Of a stretch of DNA of 10,000 bases, positions 1 through 6,912 are shown piece by piece. The notes below the pieces were generated by a model, which saw nothing but the letters and a program-made list of their open reading frames with translations, did no database searches and was not told the origin of the DNA. Positions within the stretch are counted from its first letter, which is position 1, and each line of letters begins with the position of its first letter. The position numbers were made by a program, and so were the translations under genes. Origin of the DNA: Botryococcus braunii (taxonomy: Eukaryota > Chlorophyta > Trebouxiophyceae); the NCBI GenBank assembly GCA_002005505.1, contig KV908452.1, forward strand, positions 255,001 to 265,000. The letters run 5' to 3'.

Positions 1-10
1 ATCTAGTCTC

Positions 11-91
11 TAGGTGCATATGTAACCCAACCCAAATGGATATCGCCTGTGCAGTTTGACGCACAGTCATGGGTTCAATTCCCATGTGGAC
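11..91 (+). repeat. tRNA-like core 1 of array 1
   Basis: The segment catgggttcaattcccatg (from about 69) forms a 6-bp stem around the 7-base loop TTCAATT, the geometry of a tRNA T arm. Just upstream, ctgtgc and gcacag pair around an 8-base loop, like an anticodon arm. No acceptor stem is evident, so this is not called a working tRNA. Confidence 0.6.
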
Positions 92-274
92 ATCGTTTGC
101 GTGTATTCTGGTACTTTTATTTTCCCTTGCTTTTTATTTCCACTTTTCCCGTTCAGACTCGTTTAGACATTTATGTGAAGCGCTACCTTCGATGATTACT
201 TAGTCTCCAAGAGCTTCCAAATTCCTTGTGTTTCATTATCTGTTTCCTTAATAAGTCTCGTTGTATTTAAACTT

Positions 275-365
275 GTTGGTGCCACTGCCGTAAACGCAAT
301 TAGGAGTCCCCTGTGCAGATCCACAGACGGATGTGGCCATGAGTTCGATTCGCTTGCATTTGTGG
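275..365 (+). repeat. tRNA-like core 2 of array 1 (degenerate)
   Basis: It begins at 'gttggtgcc' and carries cctgtgcagatccacag plus the B-box-like agttcgattcg at 342-352. The T-stem is damaged compared with core 1, and the middle holds a short insertion ('acggatgtggcc'). Confidence 0.5.
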
Positions 366-408
366 ATATGGGTGGAACTGCTTACTCTTCTTTTTTTAGC
401 TATGAGCA

Positions 409-436
409 AGTCGGCTTGACTATTGTCAAGCCGACT
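409..436. repeat. Perfect 12-bp inverted repeat with 4-base loop
   Basis: AGTCGGCTTGAC (409-420), TATT, GTCAAGCCGACT (425-436): a perfect hairpin between repeat units 2 and 3. The right arm recurs alone at the head of unit 5 near 881 (aagccgactcgctcag). There is no T run after it, so I do not call it a terminator. Confidence 0.9.
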
Positions 437-548
437 CGCTCAGATTTAACGCTTACGTAAGCGGGACCTTCGATACTTATCCAGATAAGGGTTTCCATAC
501 CCCTTTTTTTCTTGATCTTCCTCAGGTTTATAAGACTGATGAATTCAA

Positions 549-629
549 CTTGGTTCCTTTGTCGCGAAGGCGAAAGGATATTGCCTGTGCAGATTCAGGC
601 AGAGACATGGGTTCGAATCCTGTAGACAG
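549..629 (+). repeat. tRNA-like core 3 of array 1
   Basis: Contains 'cgcgaaggcgaaaggatatt' and a perfect B-box match ggttcgaatcc at 610-620. A short open frame crosses this core but only reflects the repeat. Confidence 0.6.
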
Positions 630-765
630 GTCGCCTTGTCAGTACATTTTTTGTCCCAAATTTATATTATGGGGTACCATTGATAACCACGCACCCTATA
701 GGGTTTCCAGGGCTCCTTATGTCCCATTACTCTTTAGGTTAGTGAGTCTCAGGGTATTGCATCTT

Positions 766-848
766 CTTGGTTGCGCTGTCGCAAAAGAAAATAGAAGTCG
801 CCTTTGCTGATTAACCCACAGACATGGGTTCGAATCCCTGGTGGACAG
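766..848 (+). repeat. tRNA-like core 4 of array 1
   Basis: Contains a perfect B box, ggttcgaatcc, at 827-837 inside acatgggttcgaatccctgg. The central segment diverges from the other cores ('cctttgctgattaacccacag'). Confidence 0.55.
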
Positions 849-1010
849 GGCCGGATCTGCCGATGCTTAAATGGTATGGCAAGCCGACTCGCTCAGACAA
901 TACGCTTATGTAAGCGGTACCTTCGCTAGTTGCCTACCTTATCAAGGGCTTCCGAATCCCTTATGTCCCATTCTTCCCTCAGGTTCATAAAACTCGTTAA
1001 TTCAGTATTC

Positions 1011-1055
1011 TTGGTGCCTTCCTCGCAAAGGCAAATTGAGACTGCCATGTTTTGT
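1011..1055 (+). repeat. tRNA-like core 5, truncated before the T arm
   Basis: Starts like the other cores (ttggtgccttcctcgcaaag) but runs into a C17 homopolymer at 1056-1072, so the T-arm half is missing. The break falls exactly at the homopolymer. Confidence 0.5.
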
Positions 1056-1072
1056 CCCCCCCCCCCCCCCCC
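1056..1072 (+). repeat. C17 homopolymer at a unit junction
   Basis: Seventeen consecutive C bases, followed by 'aaactgattcatgagtcag'. The same arrangement (C17, then a/c spacer, then ctga.tcatgagtcag) recurs at 1319-1357, so the C tract belongs to the repeat unit. Homopolymer length is unreliable in many assemblies. Confidence 0.9.
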
Positions 1073-1223
1073 AAACTGATTCATGAGTCAGCTTAAATCT
1101 GATTGATCGTTCAGATTTTAAGTTTACATAAGCGGTGCCATCAATAACCACTTACCTTGACTAGGGTTTCCAGATCTCTTGTGTTCCATTATCTGTCAGG
1201 TATATGAACATGATGACTTCGCT

Positions 1224-1298
1224 ACTCCCTGTTGCAAATGCAAGTGGATGTTGTCTGTGCAGATCGACACACAGACATGGGTTCGATTCCCCTGTGAG
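1224..1298 (+). repeat. tRNA-like core 6 of array 1
   Basis: A well-kept copy: 'gcaaatgcaagtggatg' resembles an A box, ctgtg and cacag flank a 10-base loop, and ggttcgattcc at 1280-1290 is a perfect B box. Confidence 0.6.
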
Positions 1299-1318
1299 CT
1301 TGTGGGCATGATCGGACT

Positions 1319-1335
1319 CCCCCCCCCCCCCCCCC
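1319..1335 (+). repeat. Second C17 homopolymer at a unit junction
   Basis: Seventeen consecutive C bases directly upstream of the two palindromes at 1342-1380. It has the same length and neighbours as the C tract at 1056-1072. Confidence 0.9.
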
Positions 1336-1341
1336 AACAAA

Positions 1342-1380
1342 CTGACTCATGAGTCAGCTCAAATCTGAATGATCATTCAG
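1342..1380. repeat. Two adjacent 16-bp perfect palindromes
   Basis: CTGACTCATGAGTCAG occupies 1342-1357 and CTGAATGATCATTCAG occupies 1365-1380; each is its own reverse complement. The first contains TGACTCA, the core recognised by AP-1/GCN4-type bZIP proteins, though no function is shown. Imperfect versions open the preceding unit near 1075-1115. Confidence 0.85.
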
Positions 1381-1508
1381 GTTTAAGTTTACGAAAGTGG
1401 TACCATCGATAATCACTTACCTTGTTAGGGTTTGGATATCCCTTATCTCTCCAAATCCCATGTATGTGCCATTATCCGTCAGGTTTAAAAACTCTCGAAT
1501 TCTATCCT

Positions 1509-1588
1509 CTTGGGGCTTGTGTTGCAAACGCAAGTGGATATGGTATGTGCAGCTCGGTGGACAGTCATGGGTTCAACTCCCATGTGAT
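1509..1588 (+). repeat. tRNA-like core 7 of array 1
   Basis: One of the best-kept cores. Its T arm catgggttcaactcccatg has a perfect 6-bp stem around TTCAACT, preceded by gcaaacgcaagtggatatgg. It is followed within 25 bases by T29, a sequence that would stop Pol III if the unit were transcribed. Confidence 0.6.
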
Positions 1589-1611
1589 CTTGTGCGGTGC
1601 TAAGGCTATCG

Positions 1612-1640
1612 TTTTTTTTTTTTTTTTTTTTTTTTTTTTT
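1612..1640 (+). repeat. T29 homopolymer
   Basis: Twenty-nine consecutive T bases downstream of core 7. It could be a Pol III terminator for a tRNA-like transcript or the complement of a retrotransposed poly(A) tail. The sequence alone does not decide. Confidence 0.9.
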
Positions 1641-1792
1641 CATTTATTTAAATTTCTTCTTTAGCTGACTTGTTCAGACCTTACGTTCACGTGAAGCAGT
1701 ACCTGCAATGATTGCTTACCCTCCAAGGGCCTCGAAATTCCTTCTGTCCCACTCTATTCGTCTCCTTAGTTAGTCACGTCTTAGTCAAACTT

Positions 1793-1880
1793 GTTGGTGC
1801 CTCTGCCTTTATGACGCTGATCAATGCAAACGGGAATCCACTTAACAGATTGACGTACACACATGGGTTCAAGTTTTTCT
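1793..1880 (+). repeat. tRNA-like core 8 of array 1 (T arm lost)
   Basis: Starts at 'gttggtgcc' and keeps 'cacacatgggttcaa' near 1859-1872, but the second half of the T stem is replaced by 'gtttttcttgg'. Confidence 0.45.
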
Positions 1881-2066
1881 TGGAATGGCTGGATCTGCTT
1901 ATGCTTCTTTCTGTATGTCAGTCTGACTTATGATTTATTATGATGTCACGCTTACCGAAGCGGAATCTCCTATCATAACTTTCCTTATGAGGGGGGTCCT
2001 AAAGGGATCTGGAAAAAGTAGTGTCCCATTCTCCATAGGGTTATAAGTCCTGGAGTTATTCACACC

Positions 2067-2150
2067 ACTTGGGTTCTGCGTCGCGAACGCAAACAGGAAT
2101 CCCCTGCGCAGATCGACACACAGACCTGGGTCCAATTCCCTTGTGGACAA
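2067..2150 (+). repeat. tRNA-like core 9 of array 1
   Basis: Last core of the array: 'gcgtcgcgaacgcaaac', 'ctgcgcagatcgacacacag' and the B-box-like ggtccaattcc at 2129-2139. The array ends just downstream, where the GGTACC minisatellite begins. Confidence 0.5.
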
Positions 2151-2156
2151 TTGTTC

Positions 2157-2405
2157 CATATACCAGTAGGGGTATCGGTCGTCCTAGGGGTATTACTGGT
2201 CGTCCCAGGGGGGTACCAGTCATGTTAGAATGGGTACCAGGGGTACTAGTGGGGTACCATTAGTCGTACTGGTGGGGGTACCAGTCGTACTAGTGGGGTA
2301 CCAGTCATACTAGAATGGGTACAAGGCGTACTAGTGGGGTACCATTAGCCCTACTGGTGGGGGTACCAGTCGTACTGGTGGGGTACCAGTCATACTAGTA
2401 TGGGT
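2157..2405 (+). repeat. GGTACC minisatellite with 85-bp higher-order period
   Basis: Subunits of about 20-24 bp are built on ggggtaccagtcgtactag, most with the palindrome GGTACC. The variant 'ggtaccattag' recurs at 2253 and 2338, exactly 85 bp apart, giving a four-subunit higher-order repeat. The first 70 bp is more diverged. Confidence 0.85.
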
Positions 2406-2467
2406 GCACGCCTGCCTATTGCCTTTCCCATCAACCCCCCCCCCCGCCCTCCATTGTACCGGCAGAT
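2406..2467. other. Short unique spacer with a C11 tract
   Basis: About 60 bp separating two repeat types, with eleven C bases at 2435-2445. Nothing else is recognised. Confidence 0.7.
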
Positions 2468-3130
2468 GTGAACAATGATAATGACAATGATACCGACAAC
2501 AACAACAATTATCATAATGTTAACAATAATAGCAACAGTAGCGGTGACAGTGGCGGTGGCGCTGGCGGTGACGGTGACGGTGACGGTGACTGTGACGGTG
2601 ACGGTGACGGTGACTGTGACGGTGACGGTGGCGGTGGCGGTGGCGGTGACTGTGACGGTGACAGTGACGGTGGCGGTGGCGGTGGCGGTGGCGGTGACGG
2701 TGACGGTGACGGTGGCGGTGGCGGTGGCGGTGACTGTGACGGTGACGGTGCGGTGGCGGTGGCGGTGGCGGTGACTGTGACGGTGACGGTGGCGGGGGTG
2801 GCGGTGGCGGTGACTGTGACGGTGACGGTGACGGTGACGGTGACGGTGACGGTGACGGTGCGGTGCGGTGACTGTGACGGTGACGGTGACGGTGAGGGGC
2901 GGTGGCGGTGACTGTGACGGTGACTGTGACGTGACGGTGACGGTGACGGTGACGTGACGGTGGGCGGTGGCGGTGGCGGTGGCGGTGACGGTGGCAGTAG
3001 CAGTAGTAGCAGTAGTAGTACTAATTATGTAAGGGTTTTAGTGATGACCCTGACACTGACACTGACAGAAACAATAGCAATAGCAATACCAATAGCAATA
3101 CTAATATTAGTAATGACTATATGATGATAA
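2468..3130 (+). repeat. Compound microsatellite (AAC/AAT, GGTGAC/GGTGGC, AGT, AATAGC)
   Basis: The composition changes stepwise: AAC/AAT-rich to about 2530; a hexanucleotide GGTGAC array with GGTGGC and TGTGAC variants at about 2541-2997; AGC/AGT triplets to about 3020; then GACACT and AATAGC/AATACC repeats to about 3115. Frames crossing it read as Gly-Asp or Val-Thr dipeptides and frameshift where the hexamer phase slips (for example near 2750 and 2855), which argues against coding. The neighbouring blocks differ by single-base changes, the usual pattern of a decaying, expanding microsatellite. Confidence 0.9.
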
Positions 3131-3169
3131 GAAAGTAAAGTTTAATAATATTTTTTCATTTCATTGAAC

Positions 3170-3469
3170 ATCTTGCAGGTTTATTAGTGTCAGAAAATCT
3201 GGATCTTCCAATGCTGGGTGGCAACCCATGTGGGCTCATGGTTAGGGCTGCTGCCTCGGTGACCCCATCATGGGTTCAACTCCCGTGAGCATATGTCGTA
3301 GACTAAGGCAGCCACTATTTTTTGTAGGCCGCCCCGACCTGGTTTTTCATTGCTGTCTCCTTGTGTGTATGCGACCTCACATGGCTGCGGACCGTAGAGG
3401 ACCATGTTTTAAACAAAGCCTTATTAGGCTTGTTTAATGCCTCACGTGGCTGCTGACCTCACATGACTA
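3170..3469 (+). repeat. Composite unit, copy A (right half only)
   Basis: Begins at 'cttgcaggtttattagtgtcag', matching module 4, and continues through the tRNA-like core and one and a half 65-bp repeats (3375-3439, then a start at 3440). The minisatellite and G-rich modules are missing; the GGTGAC microsatellite lies where they would be. Confidence 0.7.
3228..3295 (+). repeat. tRNA-like core, composite copy A
   Basis: TGGGCTCATGGTTAGGGC at 3231-3248 resembles a tRNA D arm/A box, and ggttcaactcc at 3273-3283 fits the B-box consensus; catgggttcaactcccgtg forms a near-perfect T arm. The A-to-B spacing of 42 bases is within the tRNA range. No acceptor stem was found. Confidence 0.6.
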
Positions 3470-3655
3470 TACCTGTACACTGTGCCTGTCGTCCTGCTGT
3501 ACATGTACACTGTGCCTGTCGTCCTGCTGTACATGTACACTGTGCCTGGCGTCCTGCTGTACACATACAGGTGCCGGTCATCCTGCTGTACACATACAGG
3601 TGCCGGTCGTCCTGCTGTACATTACCAGGCGCCTGTCATGCTCCTGTATGTGTAC
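3470..3655 (+). repeat. 30-bp GTACATGTAC minisatellite, copy B
   Basis: About six units of 29-30 bp on the pattern tgtacactgtgcctgtcgtc plus ctgctgtaca. Junctions create the palindrome TGTACATGTACA. It ends at a conserved 'tgtacagcctgacggctg' box shared by copies C and D. Confidence 0.85.
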
Positions 3656-3814
3656 AGCCTGACGGCTGTCACAGGTCGCGTCGGCGATCGCTCAAGTCTC
3701 AACGTGCTGATTGCACATAAAATCAAACTCCACTCATGTTAATCATGTATATACAGAGATAAACTCTTGAAGTTCTTTTCCTTGCAAGGGGAGGTTGCAG
3801 GGGCCTCCGAGGAG

Positions 3815-4140
3815 GTGGGGGAGGTGGGGGAGGGGGAGGTGGGGGAGGTGGGAGGTGGGGGAGGTTGGGGAGGTGGGAGGTGGGAGGTGGGGGAGGTGGG
3901 AGGTGGGAGAGGTGGGAGGAGGTGGAGGTGGGGGAGGGGAGGTGGGGGAGGTGGGAGGGGGTGGAGGTGGGGAGGTGGGAGGGGGTGGAGGTGGGGGAGG
4001 GGGGTCCTGGGGGAGAAGCCCTGGAGGAGGTGGCCATGCATGGGGGAAGGAAGTTGGGTGAGGTGGGGCAGGTGGGGATTAGGGCATCCGGGGAAGAGGG
4101 GGAGGGGGGGGAGCGATTGAGTGATGTGGGGGAGGAGCCT
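3815..4140 (+). repeat. G-rich GGTGGGGGA tract, copy B (quadruplex-prone)
   Basis: About 320 bp almost free of C, made of GGTGGGGGA, GGTGGGA and GGAGGTGGA variants, with many runs of three or more G at short spacing, as needed for G-quadruplexes. The minus strand reads as proline-rich peptides (PPPPP, SPTS), which are repeat translations rather than a protein. Confidence 0.85.
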
Positions 4141-4330
4141 TCGAGCCATCTTTTCACCGGTGGGGGAGGTGGGGATTTGGCCTCAGAGCAGTAGATGGGG
4201 GTGGGAGGGGCCGGAGGTTCGCCGCATAAGGCATCTATCCTCAGTTCCGTGAAAATTGATTCTTTGAGGTGCAGTTCTGTGAGGTTCATAAATGCCCGAA
4301 TATCTGGAAGTGCTGGTTCTGTGTGGCACT

Positions 4331-4400
4331 GCACGTGGGCACATGGTTAGGGCTCCTGCCTCGGCGCCCCCCAGCAATGGGTTCGATTCCCTGCAGGAAT
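4331..4400 (+). repeat. tRNA-like core, composite copy B
   Basis: tgggcacatggttagggc at 4336-4353 (A-box-like) and the perfect B box ggttcgattcc at 4380-4390. Confidence 0.55.
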
Positions 4401-4480
4401 GACTAGCTTTCCTTTGCATTACTTTTGTAATGCGCCCAGACCCCCTCCGTTTTGCCCCCTGTCTCCGTGTGCGTATGCGG

Positions 4481-4545
4481 CCTCACATGGCTTCGGGCCA
4501 TAGAGGAGCATGTTTGGAACAAGCATAATTGAGCTTTTCCAATGC
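4481..4545 (+). repeat. Single 65-bp module, copy B
   Basis: One diverged unit (cctcacatggcttcgggcca... gcataattgagc) matching the array at 5488-5942. The central palindrome is damaged here. Confidence 0.7.
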
Positions 4546-4682
4546 CTATGATATCGATTACTTTGGTGCACAGAACTTGGTAGCTTCATACATACGGAGC
4601 TTACTGCTATGAGATACTAGTATCTTGCCCTCGTATATAGCTAAGAAGCAGTTGCCTCGAATACACTAGTTCACCTCTCCAT
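4546..4682. other. AT-rich spacer of the composite unit
   Basis: Aligns with 5943-6117: both have 'tttggtgcacagaac..gtag', '..cttgccctcgtata', 'aagcagttgcc' and 'agttcac..gtccatg'. No gene is seen. Confidence 0.6.
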
Positions 4683-4900
4683 GCACATGTACGGTGCCGG
4701 GGGTCCTGCTGTACATGTACATGTGTGGGTCGTCCCGCTGTACATTGACAGGTGGCGGTCGTCCTGCTGTACACGTGCAGGTGCTGGTCGTCCTGCTGTA
4801 CATGTACAGCGCCGGTTGTCCTGGTGTACATGTACAGGCTCCGGTCATCCTGCTGTGCATTTACAGGTGCATGTAATTTTGCAGTACATGTACAGCCTGA
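4683..4900 (+). repeat. 30-bp GTACATGTAC minisatellite, copy C
   Basis: About seven units of 30-31 bp (…gtacatgtacaggtgccggt cgtcctgct…), more diverged than in copy B, ending at 'tgtacagcctgacaagtggc'. All frames crossing it simply repeat the same peptide. Confidence 0.85.
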
Positions 4901-5051
4901 CAAGTGGCACAGGTCGTGTCGGCATTGGCTAAGTCCCAACGTGTCATCTGCACGTAATATCAAATCTCACGAATGTAAGTCCTATATAAATATACATATA
5001 GACTCTTGAAGATCTTTCCCTTGCAAGGAGAAGTACCAGGGGCCCCCGAGG

Positions 5052-5054
<3 letters not shown>

Positions 5055-5089
<35 letters not shown>

Positions 5090-5100
5090 GGGGGGGGGGG
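5055..5100 (+). repeat. T34-G12 homopolymer junction
   Basis: Thirty-four T bases (5055-5088) then twelve G bases (5089-5100), inside what should be the G-rich module of copy C. It starts immediately after the conserved 'gaggaggt'. On the minus strand it reads C12 A34. This may be a poly(A)-type insertion, slippage or an assembly artefact. Confidence 0.85.
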
Positions 5101-5190
5101 TTTGAGGTGGGGGAGGAGCCTTCGAGATGGTGGGGAAGGGGAAATTGGGTTAGGTGGGGGAGGTCGTGTAGGGGCTCCGAGGAGGTAGGG
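5101..5190 (+). repeat. Shortened G-rich tract, copy C
   Basis: Only about 90 bp of GGTGGGGGAGG-type sequence remains, compared with about 320 bp in copies B and D. It is followed by 'gaggttcgccgcatacgac', matching copy B. Confidence 0.7.
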
Positions 5191-5310
5191 TGGAGGTTCG
5201 CCGCATACGACATCTGTCCTCGATTCCCTGAAAATTCACTCTCTGCGGTTTAGCTCTCTGAGGTTTATGAGTGCCTGAATATCTGAAAATTCCAGTTCTG
5301 GGTGGCAGCG

Positions 5311-5382
5311 CACGTGGGCTCATTGTTTGGGCTCACGGCCTTGGTGCCCCCCAGCATGGGTTTAATTCCCATTAGGAATTTA
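5311..5382 (+). repeat. tRNA-like core, composite copy C
   Basis: tgggctcattgtttgggc at 5315-5332 and ggtttaattcc at 5359-5369. The T arm catgggtttaattcccat keeps a 5-bp stem although the loop has TTTAATT instead of TTCAATT. Confidence 0.55.
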
Positions 5383-5487
5383 AGTGTTTCTGTCACTTGT
5401 CGCTACTTTTACAAACCGCCCCAATCCTCTGTCTTCTTTTCTCTGTCTGTTGTTCTTGCCCCCCTGTCTTCTTTTGTGGGCATGCAA

Positions 5488-5942
5488 CCTCACCATGCCT
5501 GCGGGCCGTAGAGGGGCATGTTTGAAATGAAGCCTAATTAGGCCTTTTGAAGCCTCACCATGCCTGCGGGCCGTAGAGGGGCATGTTTGAAATGAAGCCT
5601 AATTAGGCCCTTTTAACGCCTCACATGACTGGAGGCCGTAGAGGAGCATGTTTGAAATAGAGCCTAATTAGGCCCTTTTAACGCCTCACATGACTGGAGG
5701 CCGTAGAGGAGCATGTTTGAAATAGAGCCTAATTAGGCCCTTTTAACGCCTCACATGCCTGGAGGCCGTAGAGGAGCATGTTTGAAATAGAGCCTAATTA
5801 GGCCCTTTTAACGCCTCACATGCCTGCGGGCCGTAGAGGAGCATGTTTGAAAGAAAACCTAATTAGGCCCTTTTAACGCCTCACATGCCTGGGGGCCATA
5901 GAGGAGCATGTTTGAAGCAAAGCATAAGTAGGCTTTTTCAAC
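5488..5942 (+). repeat. Seven-unit array with exact 65-bp period
   Basis: Unit starts are 5488, 5553, 5618, 5683, 5748, 5813 and 5878; 'gcatgttt' recurs every 65 bases without an indel. Units carry gccgtagaggagcatgtttg and the 12-bp palindrome GCCTAATTAGGC (first at 5532-5543). The middle units are near-identical while the outer ones are diverged, as expected from recent unequal exchange or slippage. Confidence 0.95.
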
Positions 5943-6117
5943 ACCAATAATCGTCTTTCTCTGCACCAGAACTCGTAGTTTTATCCTGTACCAATATTGC
6001 TGATGCAAGATCATAATATCTGCCCTCACATACTAATAAAAAGCAATTGCCCTAAAGCCTCGTATACCGTATATCGTATATATGTACCGTATATCGTATA
6101 TATGCTACAGTAGTTCA
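5943..6117. other. AT-rich spacer with a 20-bp duplication
   Basis: Counterpart of 4546-4682. It contains accgtatatcgtatatatgt at 6066-6085 and a second copy at 6086-6105 ending in 'gc'. No gene is seen. Confidence 0.65.
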
Positions 6118-6212
6118 CGTGTCCATGTACATGTATGGGTGCCTGCCTTTCTGCCGTACATGTACATCTGCGGGTCGCCCTGCTGTACATGTACAGGCGC
6201 CTATATGTACAG
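6118..6212 (+). repeat. 30-bp GTACATGTAC minisatellite, copy D (three units)
   Basis: Three units with gtacatgtac, ending at the conserved 'tgtacagcctgacgactggc'. It has fewer units than copies B and C. Confidence 0.8.
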
Positions 6213-6359
6213 CCTGACGACTGGCACAGGTTGTGTCGGCATTACTGAGTCTTAACGCGTCCACTGCACGTAAAACAAAAGTTCACCAAAATCAAAATCA
6301 TACAAAATAAACTCTTGAAGATCTTTCCCATGCAAGGGGAGTTTGCCGGGGCCTCCGAG

Positions 6360-6680
6360 GAGGTGGGGGAAGGCGGAAGTTGGGTGAGGTGTGGGGGGGG
6401 AAGGTGGGAGGGGGGGAGGGGGAGCCTCCGGGGAGGTGGGGGAGGTGGGAGGAGGTGGAGGTGGGGGAGGGGGAGGTGGTGGAGGTGGGGGAGGGGGGAG
6501 GTGGGGGAGGGGGAGCCTCCGGGGAGGTGGGGGAGGGGGAGGGGGAGGAGGTGGAGGTGGGGGAGGGGGAGGTGGGGGAGAGGGAGTCTGCGAGGAGGTG
6601 GGGGAGAGAAAGTTTGCTAAGGTGAGGGAGGTGGAAGGTGGGAAAGGGTGGAACTGGGTGAGGTGGGGGAGGTGGGTCTG
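6360..6680 (+). repeat. G-rich GGTGGGGGA tract, copy D (quadruplex-prone)
   Basis: A near-continuous G/A/T tract with runs of four to eight G. The segment gggagcctccggggaggtgg occurs twice (near 6419 and 6509), showing an internal duplication of about 90 bp. The minus strand reads as long proline runs. Confidence 0.85.
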
Positions 6681-6799
6681 GAATTTTGGGGTTTTTGTCC
6701 ACGGGAAACCGGGGGGTTGGGAAGAGAAAGGTTTAAAATCGCAGTTCACAGTCACGAGCTATGAGGTTTATGTAACTCGGAATTTCTGAAGTTGCTGGT

Positions 6800-6912
6800 G
6801 GCGGTGTTGCGGAGTTGGGAAGGACTTCCCGGATCTGAACTCGTCCAATGCAGGCGGGGGTTCGATTCCCCTTGGAATAAACTCACCAAGCCGTAGCTTT
6901 TTTTTTTTTTTT
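6800..6912 (+). repeat. tRNA-like core with A box, B box and T15, copy D
   Basis: TTGCGGAGTTGG at 6807-6818 fits the Pol III A-box consensus TRGCNNAGYNGG at all but one position. GGTTCGATTCC at 6859-6869 is a perfect B box, inside a T-arm-like gcgggggttcgattcccctt. T15 follows at 6898-6912, which would end a Pol III transcript. The middle does not fold as a normal anticodon arm and no acceptor stem is clear, so this looks like a SINE-type head rather than a tRNA gene. Confidence 0.6.

Larger units (their letters stand above)
1..2160 (+). repeat. Tandem array of about nine diverged units with tRNA-like cores
   Basis: Approximate units are 1-110 (partial), 151-375, 437-635, 669-862 (head missing), 885-1055 (tail missing), 1073-1318, 1336-1611, 1661-1910 and 1911-2160. 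A typical unit has a palindromic head containing CTGA/TCAG, then a segment like gcttacgtaagcgg(t)accttcgat, then 'agggtttcca...tgtcccatt', then a core starting near 'ttggtgcc' with 'cgcaaacgcaagtggata', 'cctgtgcagatcgacacacag' and a T-arm-like 'catgggttcgattccc'. All units are head to tail on the + strand. Homopolymers (C17, C17, T29) or an inverted repeat sit at several junctions. No conserved reading frame is visible. The T-arm resemblance suggests a tRNA-derived SINE or satellite; that origin is inference. Confidence 0.75.
3170..6912 (+). repeat. Composite tandem repeat array, four copies of a 1.0-1.5 kb unit
   Basis: Four head-to-tail copies share modules in fixed order: (1) a roughly 30-bp minisatellite with GTACATGTAC; (2) a linker ending 'tgtacagcctgac...cacaggtcg.gtcggc' and 'ctcttgaag.tctttcc.tgcaaggggag'; (3) a G-rich GGTGGGGGA tract; (4) a linker with 'gaggttcgccgcata' and 'gaggtttat.agtgcctgaatatctg'; (5) a tRNA-like core; (6) a 65-bp repeat 'cctcacatg...gccgtagaggagcatgtttg...cctaattagg'; (7) an AT-rich spacer. 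The 'gaggtttat' box lies near 3175, 4280, 5258 and 6760, so spacing is about 1105, 980 and 1500 bp. Length differences come from the internal minisatellites. Transcription and mobility are not shown. Confidence 0.8.

Noticed and set aside
550..810. 86-codon open frame crossing tRNA-like core 3
   Set aside because: It spans repeat sequence, equivalent frames are not conserved in other units, and there is no recognisable domain.
2468..2911. 147-codon open frame rich in Gly-Asp
   Set aside because: It is a translation of the GGTGAC hexamer array; the overlapping frame reads equally openly as Val-Thr, and no domain is present.
3470..3655. CRISPR-like array of 30-bp repeats
   Set aside because: Units abut without unique spacers and the context is eukaryotic; this is a minisatellite.
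3723..4334. Minus-strand open frame of 203 codons, proline-rich
   Set aside because: Its proline runs come from the complement of the GGTGGGGGA tract, and the flanking residues match repeat linkers shared by all copies.
3767..6620. Possible conserved small peptide (like KIFPLQGEV.GA.EEV) at the start of each G-rich tract
   Set aside because: The three copies differ at many amino-acid-changing positions, two lack an ATG, and one runs into poly-Phe, so conservation is at the DNA level only.
6252..6755. Minus-strand open frame of 167 codons with long proline runs
   Set aside because: Same repeat origin as in copy B; all minus frames are open because the tract lacks stops.
6800..6880. Functional tRNA gene
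   Set aside because: A and B boxes are present but no acceptor stem or normal 7-base anticodon loop can be folded.
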